64,000 nt of DNA, taken from contig NZ_JHWC01000006.1 in NCBI RefSeq assembly GCF_000687535.1, positions 62,001-126,000 of the forward strand. The letters run 5' to 3'. The notes beneath the pieces were generated by a model. That model was not told the DNA's origin and did not search any database. It worked only from the letters and a program-made list of their open reading frames with translations. Position 1 is the first letter of the stretch; the number at the start of each line of letters is the position of its first letter. Both the position numbers and the translations under genes were made by a program. Positions 1-7,808 of this stretch are shown one piece after another. This DNA comes from Helicobacter rodentium ATCC 700285 (GTDB lineage Bacteria > Campylobacterota > Campylobacteria > Campylobacterales > Helicobacteraceae).

Positions 1-1047
1 CCAAGCTTAGTAGGGAGAGATTTTCAAGAGTTTAAGTTTGACAATGAGGGCAAACTCATATTTTTAGGTAATGGATTAGAAGAGGAGATTCCTCCTTTTA
101 AGGTTGTCTATGGAATCTATAACCAAAGCTTCCGCGCTCCCTATGGAGAATCCGCATTGCGGCATTTATATTTTAGCGTCAATGTTAAGAATGCAGGGCT
201 AGACTTTTGGATACGATTCTTAGAGAGATTTGGAGAGCCGTGGGCTGTGGCAAAAACACAAGATGACCCAAACACTCTTGCCCTTGAAGTTTCTAATATG
301 CTTAATGGTAGCACGGCGGTAATTGACAAAGATGAGGAAATAGAATTAATCCAACCCAGCGCAAAAAGTGATTTTAAGAATTTAATCAATTATTGCGACT
401 CCCAAATCAACCGCTTTATTTTAGGTGGCAATCTCACAGGCGAAGTAACAGGGGGAAGTCTTGCCGCAGCACAGGCACATAATGCAATTAGAAGCGAGAT
501 TGCCCTAAGTGATGAGAGGATTCTTTGCTATGTTTGTAATCGTGTGATTAGTTATTTTAAAGCCCTCAATGGAATCAGTGAGGAAATTACCTTTTTACTC
601 TTTAATGAAGACGAACCTAAAAACGAACTTGCCACAAGGGATAAAATCATTTATGAAATGGGTTATCAGCCCACACAAGAATATATAGAGAAAACCTATA
701 ATCTAAAGACTACACCCCTAACAGAACCAAACCCTAAGGATTCCACAAAGAAAGAGGGAGAGAATAATAAGGATTCTAAGCTTGTTAAAAACTCTTTAAA
801 GGATAATTTAATCCCTTTTAAAATCCCTTTGAATAAAAATCTCACCTTTGATGCGATAGATAATTTTACCGAGAATCTTAAAATAAAAGATTTTGATATA
901 GATTCACTCTTGCAAAATGCTAAGAGCTTTGAGGAAGCCTTAGAGATACTAGAAAAATCTTTACAAGGCGAGGAATTAGAAATGGCAGAAGCACTCTTGG
1001 CAGAGGCAATAATGAACGCACAAATCTATGGGGCAAGTAATGGTTAG
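1..1047 (+). CDS. Mu gp29-like portal protein (DUF935), 3' part
   Basis: The reading frame is open from the first base, so this is the C-terminal 348 residues of a gene starting upstream. The segment with YGIYNQSFRAPYGESALRHL followed by a DFW(I)RFLERFG block and a glycine-rich GGSLAAAQAHN stretch is characteristic of the DUF935/Mu gp29 portal family, which forms the dodecameric DNA entry ring of the phage head. The tail after about residue 230 is charged and poorly conserved. The stop overlaps the start of the Mu F-like gene, so the two are translationally coupled in the late operon. Confidence 0.88.
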   Translation, partial: PSLVGRDFQEFKFDNEGKLIFLGNGLEEEIPPFKVVYGIYNQSFRAPYGESALRHLYFSVNVKNAGLDFWIRFLERFGEPWAVAKTQDDPNTLALEVSNMLNGSTAVIDKDEEIELIQPSAKSDFKNLINYCDSQINRFILGGNLTGEVTGGSLAAAQAHNAIRSEIALSDERILCYVCNRVISYFKALNGISEEITFLLFNEDEPKNELATRDKIIYEMGYQPTQEYIEKTYNLKTTPLTEPNPKDSTKKEGENNKDSKLVKNSLKDNLIPFKIPLNKNLTFDAIDNFTENLKIKDFDIDSLLQNAKSFEEALEILEKSLQGEELEMAEALLAEAIMNAQIYGASNG

Positions 1048-2185
1048 CTTTCACTTCAATCTCCCTCCAAAGCAGAACATAGAGTTTTTAAGAGCAAAGA
1101 AACCTGAACTTCACTTTGATTATGATGAATTAATGCACGCAGCACACTTAAAGGCATTTACGATTGCAAAAGTAACCAAGCTAGATTTACTCAGTGATAT
1201 ACAAGACTCTTTAATTAAAGCACAAAAGGAAGGAAAAAGCTTTGAAGTTTGGAAAAAGGAAATTAAACCCACACTAGCTAAAAAGGGTTGGTTGGGCAAA
1301 GTAGAAGTTAGGAACGAGAAAACAGGAGAGATAAAGACAATCAATGTCAATAACACAAGACTACAAAGAATCTATAACACCAATATGCGCACCGCAAACG
1401 CTCAAGGTAGAGCCAAAGCACAATATGCGCTAGAAGGGGAGATTTACTTAAGGTATATTGCCCTGCAAGATGGCTTAACGCGTCCCTCTCATCTTAGAAT
1501 GCACGGAATCACACTCCATAGAGATGATAAGTTTTGGGAAACAAATTATCCCCCAAATGGTTGGAATTGTAGATGTGTGGTGAGGGCGTATAGCAAAGCA
1601 GAATGTGAAAGGCAAGGCTTTAGTATTTCACAAACACCTCCATTGCCTATTGCAAGTAAAGATTGGAGCTATGATAAGAGAGGGCTAGAGAAAGATAATA
1701 GCCTAAATACCATTTTAGATTCTAAACTTAAAAAGTTTGCTAAGGATAGCAATAAGAGGGCGTTTGTGGAATCCTTACAGGCTACAAAAGAGGATATTGC
1801 ACAAGTCAAGCAAAATTATCAAGCCATTAAGAATCTTGAACAAGAAAACTTAAATGGCGAGGTAGATAGGAAATTTATTCCTCTTGCTAAAACCACACAA
1901 ACGCTTAAAGATTTACTCAAAACAAAAGCAAAAGAAATTTATTTGAGCGGTTGGACATTAAGAACACATACACATCATACCAATGTAGAGGAATTGGATT
2001 ATTCTTTCTTGCCTTTTTTAATCAGAGATACCAATGTGTATAAGGTAAAAGAAAGCGGAGAGAATCATATTGTTTATTTTAGTAGGTTTGGAAGTTATTA
2101 CAAAGCAGTATTTAAAGTAACACAAAATAAAGAAGAAATATTCCTTGTGAGTTTAGTAAAGAGCAATGAAACAATCAAATATTGA
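1040..2185 (+). CDS. Mu F-like head morphogenesis protein with C-terminal PBECR-type nuclease-like domain
   Basis: 381 residues from the ATG at 1040 (a further in-frame ATG lies at 1028; 1040 is preferred because a GGGG lies 6-9 bases upstream). The N-terminal two thirds match the SPP1 gp7/Mu F minor head protein family (NTNMRTANAQGRAKAQ, then a conserved DGLTRPSHLRMHG, and PPNGWNCRC with two cysteines). The last ~100 residues resemble the phage Barnase-EndoU-ColicinE5/D-RelE-like (PBECR) nuclease domains often fused to this family: LSGWTLRTHTHHTNVEELDY, then a YYKAVFKVT strand. The head role is well supported; the nuclease activity is inferred from family resemblance only. Confidence 0.88.
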   Translation: MVSFHFNLPPKQNIEFLRAKKPELHFDYDELMHAAHLKAFTIAKVTKLDLLSDIQDSLIKAQKEGKSFEVWKKEIKPTLAKKGWLGKVEVRNEKTGEIKTINVNNTRLQRIYNTNMRTANAQGRAKAQYALEGEIYLRYIALQDGLTRPSHLRMHGITLHRDDKFWETNYPPNGWNCRCVVRAYSKAECERQGFSISQTPPLPIASKDWSYDKRGLEKDNSLNTILDSKLKKFAKDSNKRAFVESLQATKEDIAQVKQNYQAIKNLEQENLNGEVDRKFIPLAKTTQTLKDLLKTKAKEIYLSGWTLRTHTHHTNVEELDYSFLPFLIRDTNVYKVKESGENHIVYFSRFGSYYKAVFKVTQNKEEIFLVSLVKSNETIKY

Positions 2186-2333
2186 GCCGCCCAAGCTCTG
2201 CAAAAGGTGATAAAGTCCTACGGCAATATCGTTACTTTTTCCCATTAGCTTGTTTTGGGCTAGACAAGGGGTGGATTATACACCACGATAGGTAAAACCT
2301 TTATAAAATAATTCTACCACAAAGGAGTAAAAA
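2186..2333 (+). other. Non-coding spacer with complementary segments inside the late operon
   Basis: This 148-base gap is long for the compact late operon. GCCG (2186-2189) can pair with CGGC (2221-2224), CAAGCT (2192-2197) with AGCTTG (2247-2252), and GTGG (2271-2274) with CCAC (2283-2286). The first two pairings interleave, which would make a pseudoknot if both form. No promoter or terminator is evident. It may be a leader of the downstream PP-loop gene or a remnant of a lost gene. Confidence 0.35.
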
Positions 2334-2378
2334 ATGCAATACGCTATAAAGAATCTCAAGACTAAAGGCAAAGAATGA
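2334..2378 (+). CDS. Possible 14-residue leader peptide
   Basis: ATG at 2334 is preceded by a strong AAAGGAG ribosome site and reads MQYAIKNLKTKGKE to a TGA that overlaps the ATG of the PP-loop gene at 2375. The downstream ATG has no Shine-Dalgarno of its own, so translation of the PP-loop protein probably depends on coupling to this short frame. It could alternatively be the true N-terminus separated from the main frame by a frameshift. Confidence 0.4.
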   Translation: MQYAIKNLKTKGKE

Positions 2379-3154
2379 CTTTTGCAAATCTTAGTGGTGG
2401 GAGAGATTCTACTGCAATGGTAGTGAGGTATTTAGAATTAGGAGGCAAGATTGATTATATTGTCTTTTGTGATACACATTATGAGTTTCCCCAAATGCTT
2501 GAATATATAGACAAGTTAGAATCCTATTTGTTAGAAAAATTTAATCAAAGGCTTACAAGACTAAGAAGTAAGGAGGATATTTTCGCAAAATGGGCTTTTA
2601 CTTACCCTATCACAAGGGGGGAGAATCAAGGCAAATTGCGTGGGCTTCCAAAAACTATTGGAATGGATTATTGCACAAGGGAGTTAAAGGCAAAACCCAC
2701 AAGAGAATTTGTCAAAAGCAAAAGCCCCAATGCTTTTAAAAACACGATTCTTATTGGTTATACCTATAATGAAGTGGAGAATGGGAGAACTTCTAGTTTG
2801 GATTATGGAATTACAGAATATCCTTTGCACCAGTGGCAATGGAATGAAGGAGAAATTGAACGATTCTTAAGAGAAAGGGGAATCGCAAATCCTCTTTATC
2901 AACACTTTGAGAGGACAGGTTGTTTTTGTTGTCCCAAACAAAGCAAAAAATCCCTTTTTAATCTTTTTAAATTCTACCCCAAAGAGTGGGAGAAATGCAA
3001 ACAAATGGAAGCAAAGGCTAAAGAATTAGGCTGTTTGAATACGACTTTAAAACCTAATGTAACTTGTGTAGAATTGGAAGCACAATTTAAAAGAAATTCC
3101 ACAATGGATTTTACTTCAGCCTACACAGAGGATATGGTTTGTTTTTGTAGGTAG
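2375..3154 (+). CDS. Phage PP-loop (phosphoadenosine phosphosulfate reductase-like) protein
   Basis: 259 residues. The N-terminus carries the PP-loop ATP-pyrophosphatase signature LSGGRDSTAM (residues ~6-15), followed by a FCDTHYEFP strand typical of PAPS reductase-like proteins, and a C-terminal cluster TGCFCCPKQ that may bind metal or an Fe-S centre. The family activates substrates by adenylation; true PAPS reductases act in sulfate assimilation, but phage and DndC-like relatives act in nucleic-acid modification. Its place between head genes F and G, rather than near sulfur genes, favours a phage-specific role such as DNA modification. Substrate unknown. Confidence 0.75.
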   Translation: MTFANLSGGRDSTAMVVRYLELGGKIDYIVFCDTHYEFPQMLEYIDKLESYLLEKFNQRLTRLRSKEDIFAKWAFTYPITRGENQGKLRGLPKTIGMDYCTRELKAKPTREFVKSKSPNAFKNTILIGYTYNEVENGRTSSLDYGITEYPLHQWQWNEGEIERFLRERGIANPLYQHFERTGCFCCPKQSKKSLFNLFKFYPKEWEKCKQMEAKAKELGCLNTTLKPNVTCVELEAQFKRNSTMDFTSAYTEDMVCFCR

Positions 3155-3158
3155 GATT

Positions 3159-3617
3159 ATGGCAGAAATCACCCTTAGCATTGAGGAGCTACAAGGCAAA
3201 CTAGAGAAACTAAGCAAGGCATTAGAGAATAAAACACCACTTCTAAGGAGAGTTGCAAATACTTTACAAAATGTTACAGAGGAATCCTTTGACAAACAAG
3301 CCTCGCCCTTTAGAGAGAAATGGAAACCTAACGCACCTAAAACCTTACAAAAGAAAAAAGGCAATAAGATTCTAATCAAAAGTGGGCTTTTAAGCCAATC
3401 TTTCACACAAAAAGTTACAGGTTCTAGCGCACAAGTAGGCACGAATAAACAATATGCTGCCATTCATCAATTTGGAGGAAAAGCGGGGAGAGGCAAAAAG
3501 GCAAACATTCCCGCACGTCCTTTTATGCCGATTAATAAAAATGGAGAGATTCCAAAGGATTTAGGGGAGAGACTAGAAAGTGAAGTGGTGGATTATTTGA
3601 AAAAGGTGTTGGAATGA
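3159..3617 (+). CDS. Mu G-like virion morphogenesis / tail completion protein
   Basis: 152 residues starting 4 bases after the PP-loop stop. The sequence matches the phage virion morphogenesis family (Mu gpG; PF05069-type): an N-terminal helical segment, then LIKSGLLSQSF, an AAIHQFGG motif and IPARPFMPI near the C-terminus, all hallmark positions of that family. The product joins head and tail assembly. The stop codon abuts the stop of the convergent minus-strand gene, with no terminator space between them, so the late transcript must run into or against the cargo genes. Confidence 0.85.
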   Translation: MAEITLSIEELQGKLEKLSKALENKTPLLRRVANTLQNVTEESFDKQASPFREKWKPNAPKTLQKKKGNKILIKSGLLSQSFTQKVTGSSAQVGTNKQYAAIHQFGGKAGRGKKANIPARPFMPINKNGEIPKDLGERLESEVVDYLKKVLE

Positions 3618-4115
3618 TTATTCTGATACAGCCTTTACTTTTCTAGCAGTCAGCATAAGCATATAAAGACCATTTTTACCAATACCAAAATCGCTATTGC
3701 CTTTAATTTCACAAGCAACCATTGCAATAATTTTCTTTTTATATGCGTCTTCAATCATTCTTTTTTCTCTGAATTTCAACTCATCAATCATACAGCCAAC
3801 AGCAAATCCAATCACTTTAATCCAACTATCGTTTTTTAATCCTTTTTGTTGGTAGAAATTAAACATTTTAACTGCCACAAATACCGCATACCAAGATACA
3901 ATCTTGTAATAATCAATGCTTAATAGCTTTTGTTTGTGTGTTTTTAAATATTTTTCATAAAATGCAATAATGTCGTCAATGCAGTCTTTTCTATATTCTG
4001 CAGGGATAATCACATCATAAGATTCACAAATGTTATGAAATTCATATACGATAGAACTCACTACCTTTCTGTTGGGTTCTATATTAATAACATCAGTAAT
4101 CAATTCAGATTTCAT
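3618..4115 (-). CDS. Hypothetical prophage cargo protein (165 aa)
   Basis: No family recognised. The ATG at 4115 is chosen because AAGGGG lies eight bases upstream; the frame continues further up to a GTG at 4145. The product is helical and lysine/isoleucine-rich with an amphipathic YYKIVSWYAVFVAVKMF segment, but has no clear signal peptide or membrane span. It overlaps the upstream 90-residue gene by 11 bases and is transcribed against the late operon. The two-gene, overlapping, accessory layout is that of a moron or toxin-antitoxin/defence pair, but nothing in the sequence proves a function. Confidence 0.65.
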   Translation of the reverse strand: MKSELITDVINIEPNRKVVSSIVYEFHNICESYDVIIPAEYRKDCIDDIIAFYEKYLKTHKQKLLSIDYYKIVSWYAVFVAVKMFNFYQQKGLKNDSWIKVIGFAVGCMIDELKFREKRMIEDAYKKKIIAMVACEIKGNSDFGIGKNGLYMLMLTARKVKAVSE

Positions 4116-4377
4116 CAATAACGCCCCTTGCATAATCACAAGCACTATCTATATCATCCATCTTTAACCGATTCTTTTTCTCTTCCATTTGCTTGATGGC
4201 TTCAGGATTGCATTCGTATAGCTTGGTGTAATAATCTAATGTGTCTTTGGAACAACAATTATCTGTGTACCCATCATTCACGCGCGCATTACCACTAAAA
4301 ACTTTGTCAAACGCACTATCTACTTCTTTTTTGATCTCAGATAAATCTTTTCTCATCTTTTCCACATCACGCGCCAT
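4105..4377 (-). CDS. Hypothetical prophage cargo protein (90 aa)
   Basis: Small, charged, helical protein with an N-terminal coiled-coil-like stretch (about residues 3-28), two adjacent cysteines at NCCSKD, and an acidic C-terminus. It is the first gene of a two-gene unit with the 165-residue protein. The start ATG at 4377 is preceded by AAAGGAA. Function unknown; the size and order are compatible with an antitoxin or small regulator preceding an effector. Confidence 0.6.
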   Translation of the reverse strand: MARDVEKMRKDLSEIKKEVDSAFDKVFSGNARVNDGYTDNCCSKDTLDYYTKLYECNPEAIKQMEEKKNRLKMDDIDSACDYARGVIDEI

Positions 4378-4703
4378 TGCATTTCCTTTTGATGTATATT
4401 TCTATCAAAACTGATATTCACAATAAAGGATAATTATTTTTTTGTATTTTATAAATTTTTAGTTTTTTAATTTTTATTTGTATTCTTTCAATTTTTCAGT
4501 AAAAAATGGCTGAAATTGTATAAAATTTAAGATTATAATAATTTTAAATTGTAACTTTCTGTAAAATTATCATTGCTTTATTATCTTAGGAATGCAGAAA
4601 TTGGCACAAATTAAACTGCTCCTTTTTAATTAAAAAAGAAAAATTAAATGTGGTAAAAGAGAAAGCACAGCTTACAAATGAAGCTATGGCTTAATATTAA
4701 GAA
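4378..4703. other. AT-rich intergenic region in cargo block
   Basis: 326 bases with no supportable gene. Very A+T-rich sequence next to the start of the 90-residue gene probably contains its promoter. A perfect palindrome CTTAATATTAAG lies at 4690-4701, right beside the end of the next minus-strand gene, and CTTTTTAATTAAAAAAG lies near 4621-4640. Confidence 0.5.
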
Positions 4704-4982
4704 TTAATCCTTAAACTCTTGAATCACATCATCAATGATTTGTTTCAAATCAATCACCAAAGAAATATCTTTATTCTCTAAAGCCTCATCAATTCTTTCT
4801 CTTGCTCTACAAACTGCATTAACTAAAACATTAAAGCTTTCCTTAACTTTAATCTCGCATTCAAGATTATTGCAAGCAATTTTAATGCTTTCTTGATTTG
4901 CTAGAAATCCAATTTCTGAATGCTGATTAATTGTTAAAGATAAAAAGACTTTTGCTTCTTTGTGTATGATTTCTAAAATCAT
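4704..4982 (-). CDS. Hypothetical prophage cargo protein (92 aa)
   Basis: The ATG at 4982 is chosen because GGAG lies just upstream; the frame is open a little further (to 5012). The product begins MILEIIHKEAKVFLSL and is mostly helical in its second half, with a charged C-terminus (QIIDDVIQEFKD). No family recognised. It stands alone between the cargo pair at 3.6-4.4 kb and the Panacea pair at 5.1-6.4 kb, all on the minus strand. Confidence 0.55.
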   Translation of the reverse strand: MILEIIHKEAKVFLSLTINQHSEIGFLANQESIKIACNNLECEIKVKESFNVLVNAVCRARERIDEALENKDISLVIDLKQIIDDVIQEFKD

Positions 4983-5108
4983 TGCGTCTCCTTTTTTTGA
5001 TTGATAGAACATTAACTCTCCACAGCTTAGTGTGTGCTGTGGTGTTGCAAGTTAAGAAATAAAAAGCAAAATTAATGAAAATATTAGGAATTTATTTGTT
5101 TCAAAAGA

Positions 5109-5993
5109 TTAATCATTGTGACTAATTTGGTTGTTATCTAGCTGTTTGACTTCCATTAAAATTTTAATGGAATCATTAATGTCAGAAGTTTTTTTGCCAA
5201 AATAAAACCAAACAACACCAATTGCAATCATAATAACAATAATGGTAGTGTTAAATCTTGTAATAGGATTAGACCAATTGAAAAGTGCATTTTTTGTATT
5301 TTCTGATTCTTTTCTATTAATATCCCTTATAAAATTAAATAAGTAATGCAAAATATTTGTAATAAATAATCCAATAAGACAAACAACAAAACAAAGTCGA
5401 TAAATGCTAGTTTTATCTATGTTTGCTAAAACTGAATTGGTGAAAGTTAGCCCTGCAACAAAAGCTAAAATAACAGAAGAAAAAATACCTAAAATTGTGA
5501 TATAGTTTTTTGTCATACTTTGAGTTTCTTGTTTGGCAGATTCTGCTAAATTTTTAGCTTCTATGATTTTTTCCATAACTTCCTCTTTGGTGGAGTCTGC
5601 TAGTTCTCTAGTTTTTTGTTTAAATTTTTCAAAGCTCTGCTTTCTGACAATTTCCAAATTAATGTGATCAAATAGCTTATAAATTTTAGGCGAAATTTCT
5701 TGTTCGTTTTCTAGCGAATAACGATAAATGCTGCTTATATTTTCCGCCAAAACATTGAGCTCTTCAACCTCTTTGCCAAATGAATATTCAGAGATAATAG
5801 CATAACTATGTCTTTTATCGTCTTTATAAAAATCTTTTAATTTTTCTATGTTATCTTTAATATTTTGTTCTGGCTTTGCAATATTTTCTAATATATTTTT
5901 AAATTTTTCACCTTCTGTCTCATTGACAGATCGTAATGACTTTAGATTGAGTCCTTGCTGGCTGAAAAATTCTTTATCTTTGCTGTTTTGCAT
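5109..5993 (-). CDS. Membrane protein, putative toxin of a Panacea (PanAT-type) pair
   Basis: 294 residues: a soluble, coiled-coil-rich N-terminal half, then hydrophobic segments at roughly residues 165-190 and 195-220 and a third at about 250-268, ending in a short polar tail. It overlaps the upstream Panacea-domain gene by 20 bases, so the two are co-translated. In known PanAT systems the Panacea antitoxin precedes or follows a toxin of variable type, some of which are membrane-acting. A membrane-targeting toxin is therefore inferred; no catalytic motif is visible and a phage-exclusion effector is an alternative. Confidence 0.7.
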   Translation of the reverse strand: MQNSKDKEFFSQQGLNLKSLRSVNETEGEKFKNILENIAKPEQNIKDNIEKLKDFYKDDKRHSYAIISEYSFGKEVEELNVLAENISSIYRYSLENEQEISPKIYKLFDHINLEIVRKQSFEKFKQKTRELADSTKEEVMEKIIEAKNLAESAKQETQSMTKNYITILGIFSSVILAFVAGLTFTNSVLANIDKTSIYRLCFVVCLIGLFITNILHYLFNFIRDINRKESENTKNALFNWSNPITRFNTTIIVIMIAIGVVWFYFGKKTSDINDSIKILMEVKQLDNNQISHND

Positions 5994-6414
5994 ATTCTTC
6001 CATTAATTCAGTGCTAATAGTTTCTTTTTTCCCTTCTATATAAGCTTTAGACCATGGTTGATTTGGTTCGTGACTTAAATCCACCAAATCCCAAGGTTTC
6101 ATTTTGGCAAGCTTATGAATAAAGGCGTATAAATAACCGCTATAATCATCGGGAAATTCTTCTTTAATATCTTGGCGAATGTTGATGGGGTAAGCAGCAT
6201 TGAAAGCATAGTTCTGATATACTTCTGGGATAACAGGTCCATATTGCCACGCCTGAAAATCTTTATCAGTAATGAGCCTTCCTTTTTTATTTACTAGATA
6301 AAAAATATCCAAAAAGTATAACATTTTTTGTAATTGGAGGTTGCTAACTGGTTTGTTAATGCCGATACAATAGTTTATAATGTGCTTTGCAACTTCTAAC
6401 GCTTTCATCTCCAT
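5974..6414 (-). CDS. Panacea/SocA (DUF4065) domain protein, putative antitoxin
   Basis: 146 residues. The hallmark of the SocA/Panacea family is clear: LQLQKMLYFLDIFYL near residues 25-40, then FQAWQYGPVIPEVYQNY. The Panacea domain is an antitoxin domain paired with many unrelated toxins in phages and bacteria (PanAT systems); the related SocA is a proteolytic adaptor for SocB. Here it is followed, with a 20-base overlap, by a membrane protein. GAGG lies just upstream of the chosen ATG. It sits within the prophage cargo region and is probably expressed from its own promoter in the 196-base gap upstream. Confidence 0.85.
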   Translation of the reverse strand: MEMKALEVAKHIINYCIGINKPVSNLQLQKMLYFLDIFYLVNKKGRLITDKDFQAWQYGPVIPEVYQNYAFNAAYPINIRQDIKEEFPDDYSGYLYAFIHKLAKMKPWDLVDLSHEPNQPWSKAYIEGKKETISTELMEEYAKQQR

Positions 6415-6610
6415 TTTCCTCTAAGTAATATTATTATTTTGTAAATTCTACTAGGTTTGAAAGTATATCATAAAGAAATAAACCAAAAAGCTCTAAAAAA
6501 GATTTTGCGATGAAAATAAGTGGGATTTTGAGGTAAATCTTTCTTAAATATTTTATTAAACGCTACAATATTCATTAAAAAATACTTAAACTTTTGAAAT
6601 GATTAAGGAT

Positions 6611-6898
6611 TTAAAACAAACTCGGCTGTCTCTTGCCTTTAAGAATCTTATAGAGGTGTTGTTCGCTCAAATCATATTTTTGTTGGAGACTTAGCATAAT
6701 ATGCTTTTTAGGAAAATGCTTGTTTGAAAGATTTTGATAATCCTCCCAAATATCCTCATCTCTTTGCACACTCTTATAACTTGGAATATAAATATTTGCC
6801 CCACCAAAATCCTGCAAAACTTGCTTGAGAGTTGCACCACCTTTGATTTGCTCGTAAAGATGAAAGAAAATATCTGAATTGGTGATTGGGGATTCCAT
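6611..6898 (-). CDS. Mor-family middle transcription activator
   Basis: 95 residues. The C-terminal half carries the Mor/C signature: FGGANIYIPS strand, then an acidic linker and a helix-turn-helix ending QQKYDLSEQHLYKILK. In Mu, Mor activates the middle promoter leading to late gene expression. It is somewhat shorter than Mu Mor. It is the last gene of the leftward early operon, 37 bases after GemA, which matches its position in Mu-like phages. Confidence 0.82.
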   Translation of the reverse strand: MESPITNSDIFFHLYEQIKGGATLKQVLQDFGGANIYIPSYKSVQRDEDIWEDYQNLSNKHFPKKHIMLSLQQKYDLSEQHLYKILKGKRQPSLF

Positions 6899-6935
6899 TA
6901 AAACTCCTTACTAATGGAATTTTAACAAATTTAAA

Positions 6936-7367
6936 TCAATTTTTATCCCCCTTTTTGCTTCTTTGCCATTCCTTTAGCGCAATAATGACCTTTTGTGCCT
7001 CTTTAATCTCTAAATTATTCAAATATAAAGGGCGTCTGCCAATGATTCTATCAATGAAATTTCTTAATCCTAGCTCATTTTTCACTTCTGCAACCTTGAA
7101 ATACAAGCCTTTTATTGTAGCAATTTGTGCTTTTGTGGCTTTACCGCTCTTGCAAAACTCGGATTTTAAAAGCACATTTAGAGGCACGGCATAACCAAAT
7201 CTCTGCGCTAATTGGTAAAGCCCTTTTTCGTCTAGCTCTTTACAGCTCTCCACTCCAAACATATCACTTAGGATTCCACGATAACATTCCTCGCTAATGC
7301 CATTCCCACTTTTTAGTGTATGAATCACTTTAATAAGATGATTCTTTAAAAACTTTGTATTATTCAT
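6936..7367 (-). CDS. Mu gp16 (GemA)-like regulatory protein, DUF1018
   Basis: 143 residues. The core TKAQIATIKGLYFKV followed by an RP/LNN-containing C-terminus (EIKEAQKVIIALKEW) matches the DUF1018/GemA family of Mu-like phages, early proteins reported to modulate host gene expression and DNA relaxation. It overlaps the upstream gene by four bases (ATGA), indicating coupling in the early operon. Confidence 0.8.
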   Translation of the reverse strand: MNNTKFLKNHLIKVIHTLKSGNGISEECYRGILSDMFGVESCKELDEKGLYQLAQRFGYAVPLNVLLKSEFCKSGKATKAQIATIKGLYFKVAEVKNELGLRNFIDRIIGRRPLYLNNLEIKEAQKVIIALKEWQRSKKGDKN

Positions 7368-7807
7368 CTCTCCTCCATTTCTCTTGCTAGGTTGTTTTTT
7401 ATGCTTTCTTGAATCTTTAAAAAGATTTTACGCATACTTTCATCTTGACAATGGATTGTGAAGTTTCCACTAGATTGCTCTTTGAACGCTAAAATTTCTT
7501 GCTTTGTATTCTCTTTTTGAATCGGCTTAAACTCTACCTCTGCTTTTACAGCATTAAACACCACGACTTGTTTTAAATTGCGCTCTTTATAGAGTTCGCG
7601 CATTTTCTCTAGTGTTTGGGATTGTGTGCAATTCCATTCTGCTAAGGCGAGATTATGTTTAAAGACAATGACACAAGCAGCATTGCTTCCATTCTCTCTC
7701 AAAGCCACACAAGTAACTAAAGGAGCTAAACGCGCAGGAATACTATCCAAGACTAATTCTCTTAAAGCCTTGCGCTTTTCAATCCCTGCCCACACATTGG
7801 ATTCCAT
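7364..7807 (-). CDS. Hypothetical early prophage protein (147 aa)
   Basis: The ATG at 7807 is chosen because it lies one base after the stop of the upstream YopX-like gene (TAA-A-ATG), implying coupling; the frame extends to 7849. The protein has alternating strand-like and helical segments (LVTCVALRENGSNAACVIVF) and a lysine/glutamate-rich C-terminus. I do not recognise a family. Context is the early operon between YopX-like and GemA genes. Confidence 0.65.
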   Translation of the reverse strand: MESNVWAGIEKRKALRELVLDSIPARLAPLVTCVALRENGSNAACVIVFKHNLALAEWNCTQSQTLEKMRELYKERNLKQVVVFNAVKAEVEFKPIQKENTKQEILAFKEQSSGNFTIHCQDESMRKIFLKIQESIKNNLAREMEER

Positions 7808-7808
7808 T

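Noticed and set aside
4603-4625. Sigma-54 promoter (TTGGCAC...CTGC)
   Set aside because: The GG and GC dinucleotides are 13 rather than 10 bases apart, so spacing is wrong.
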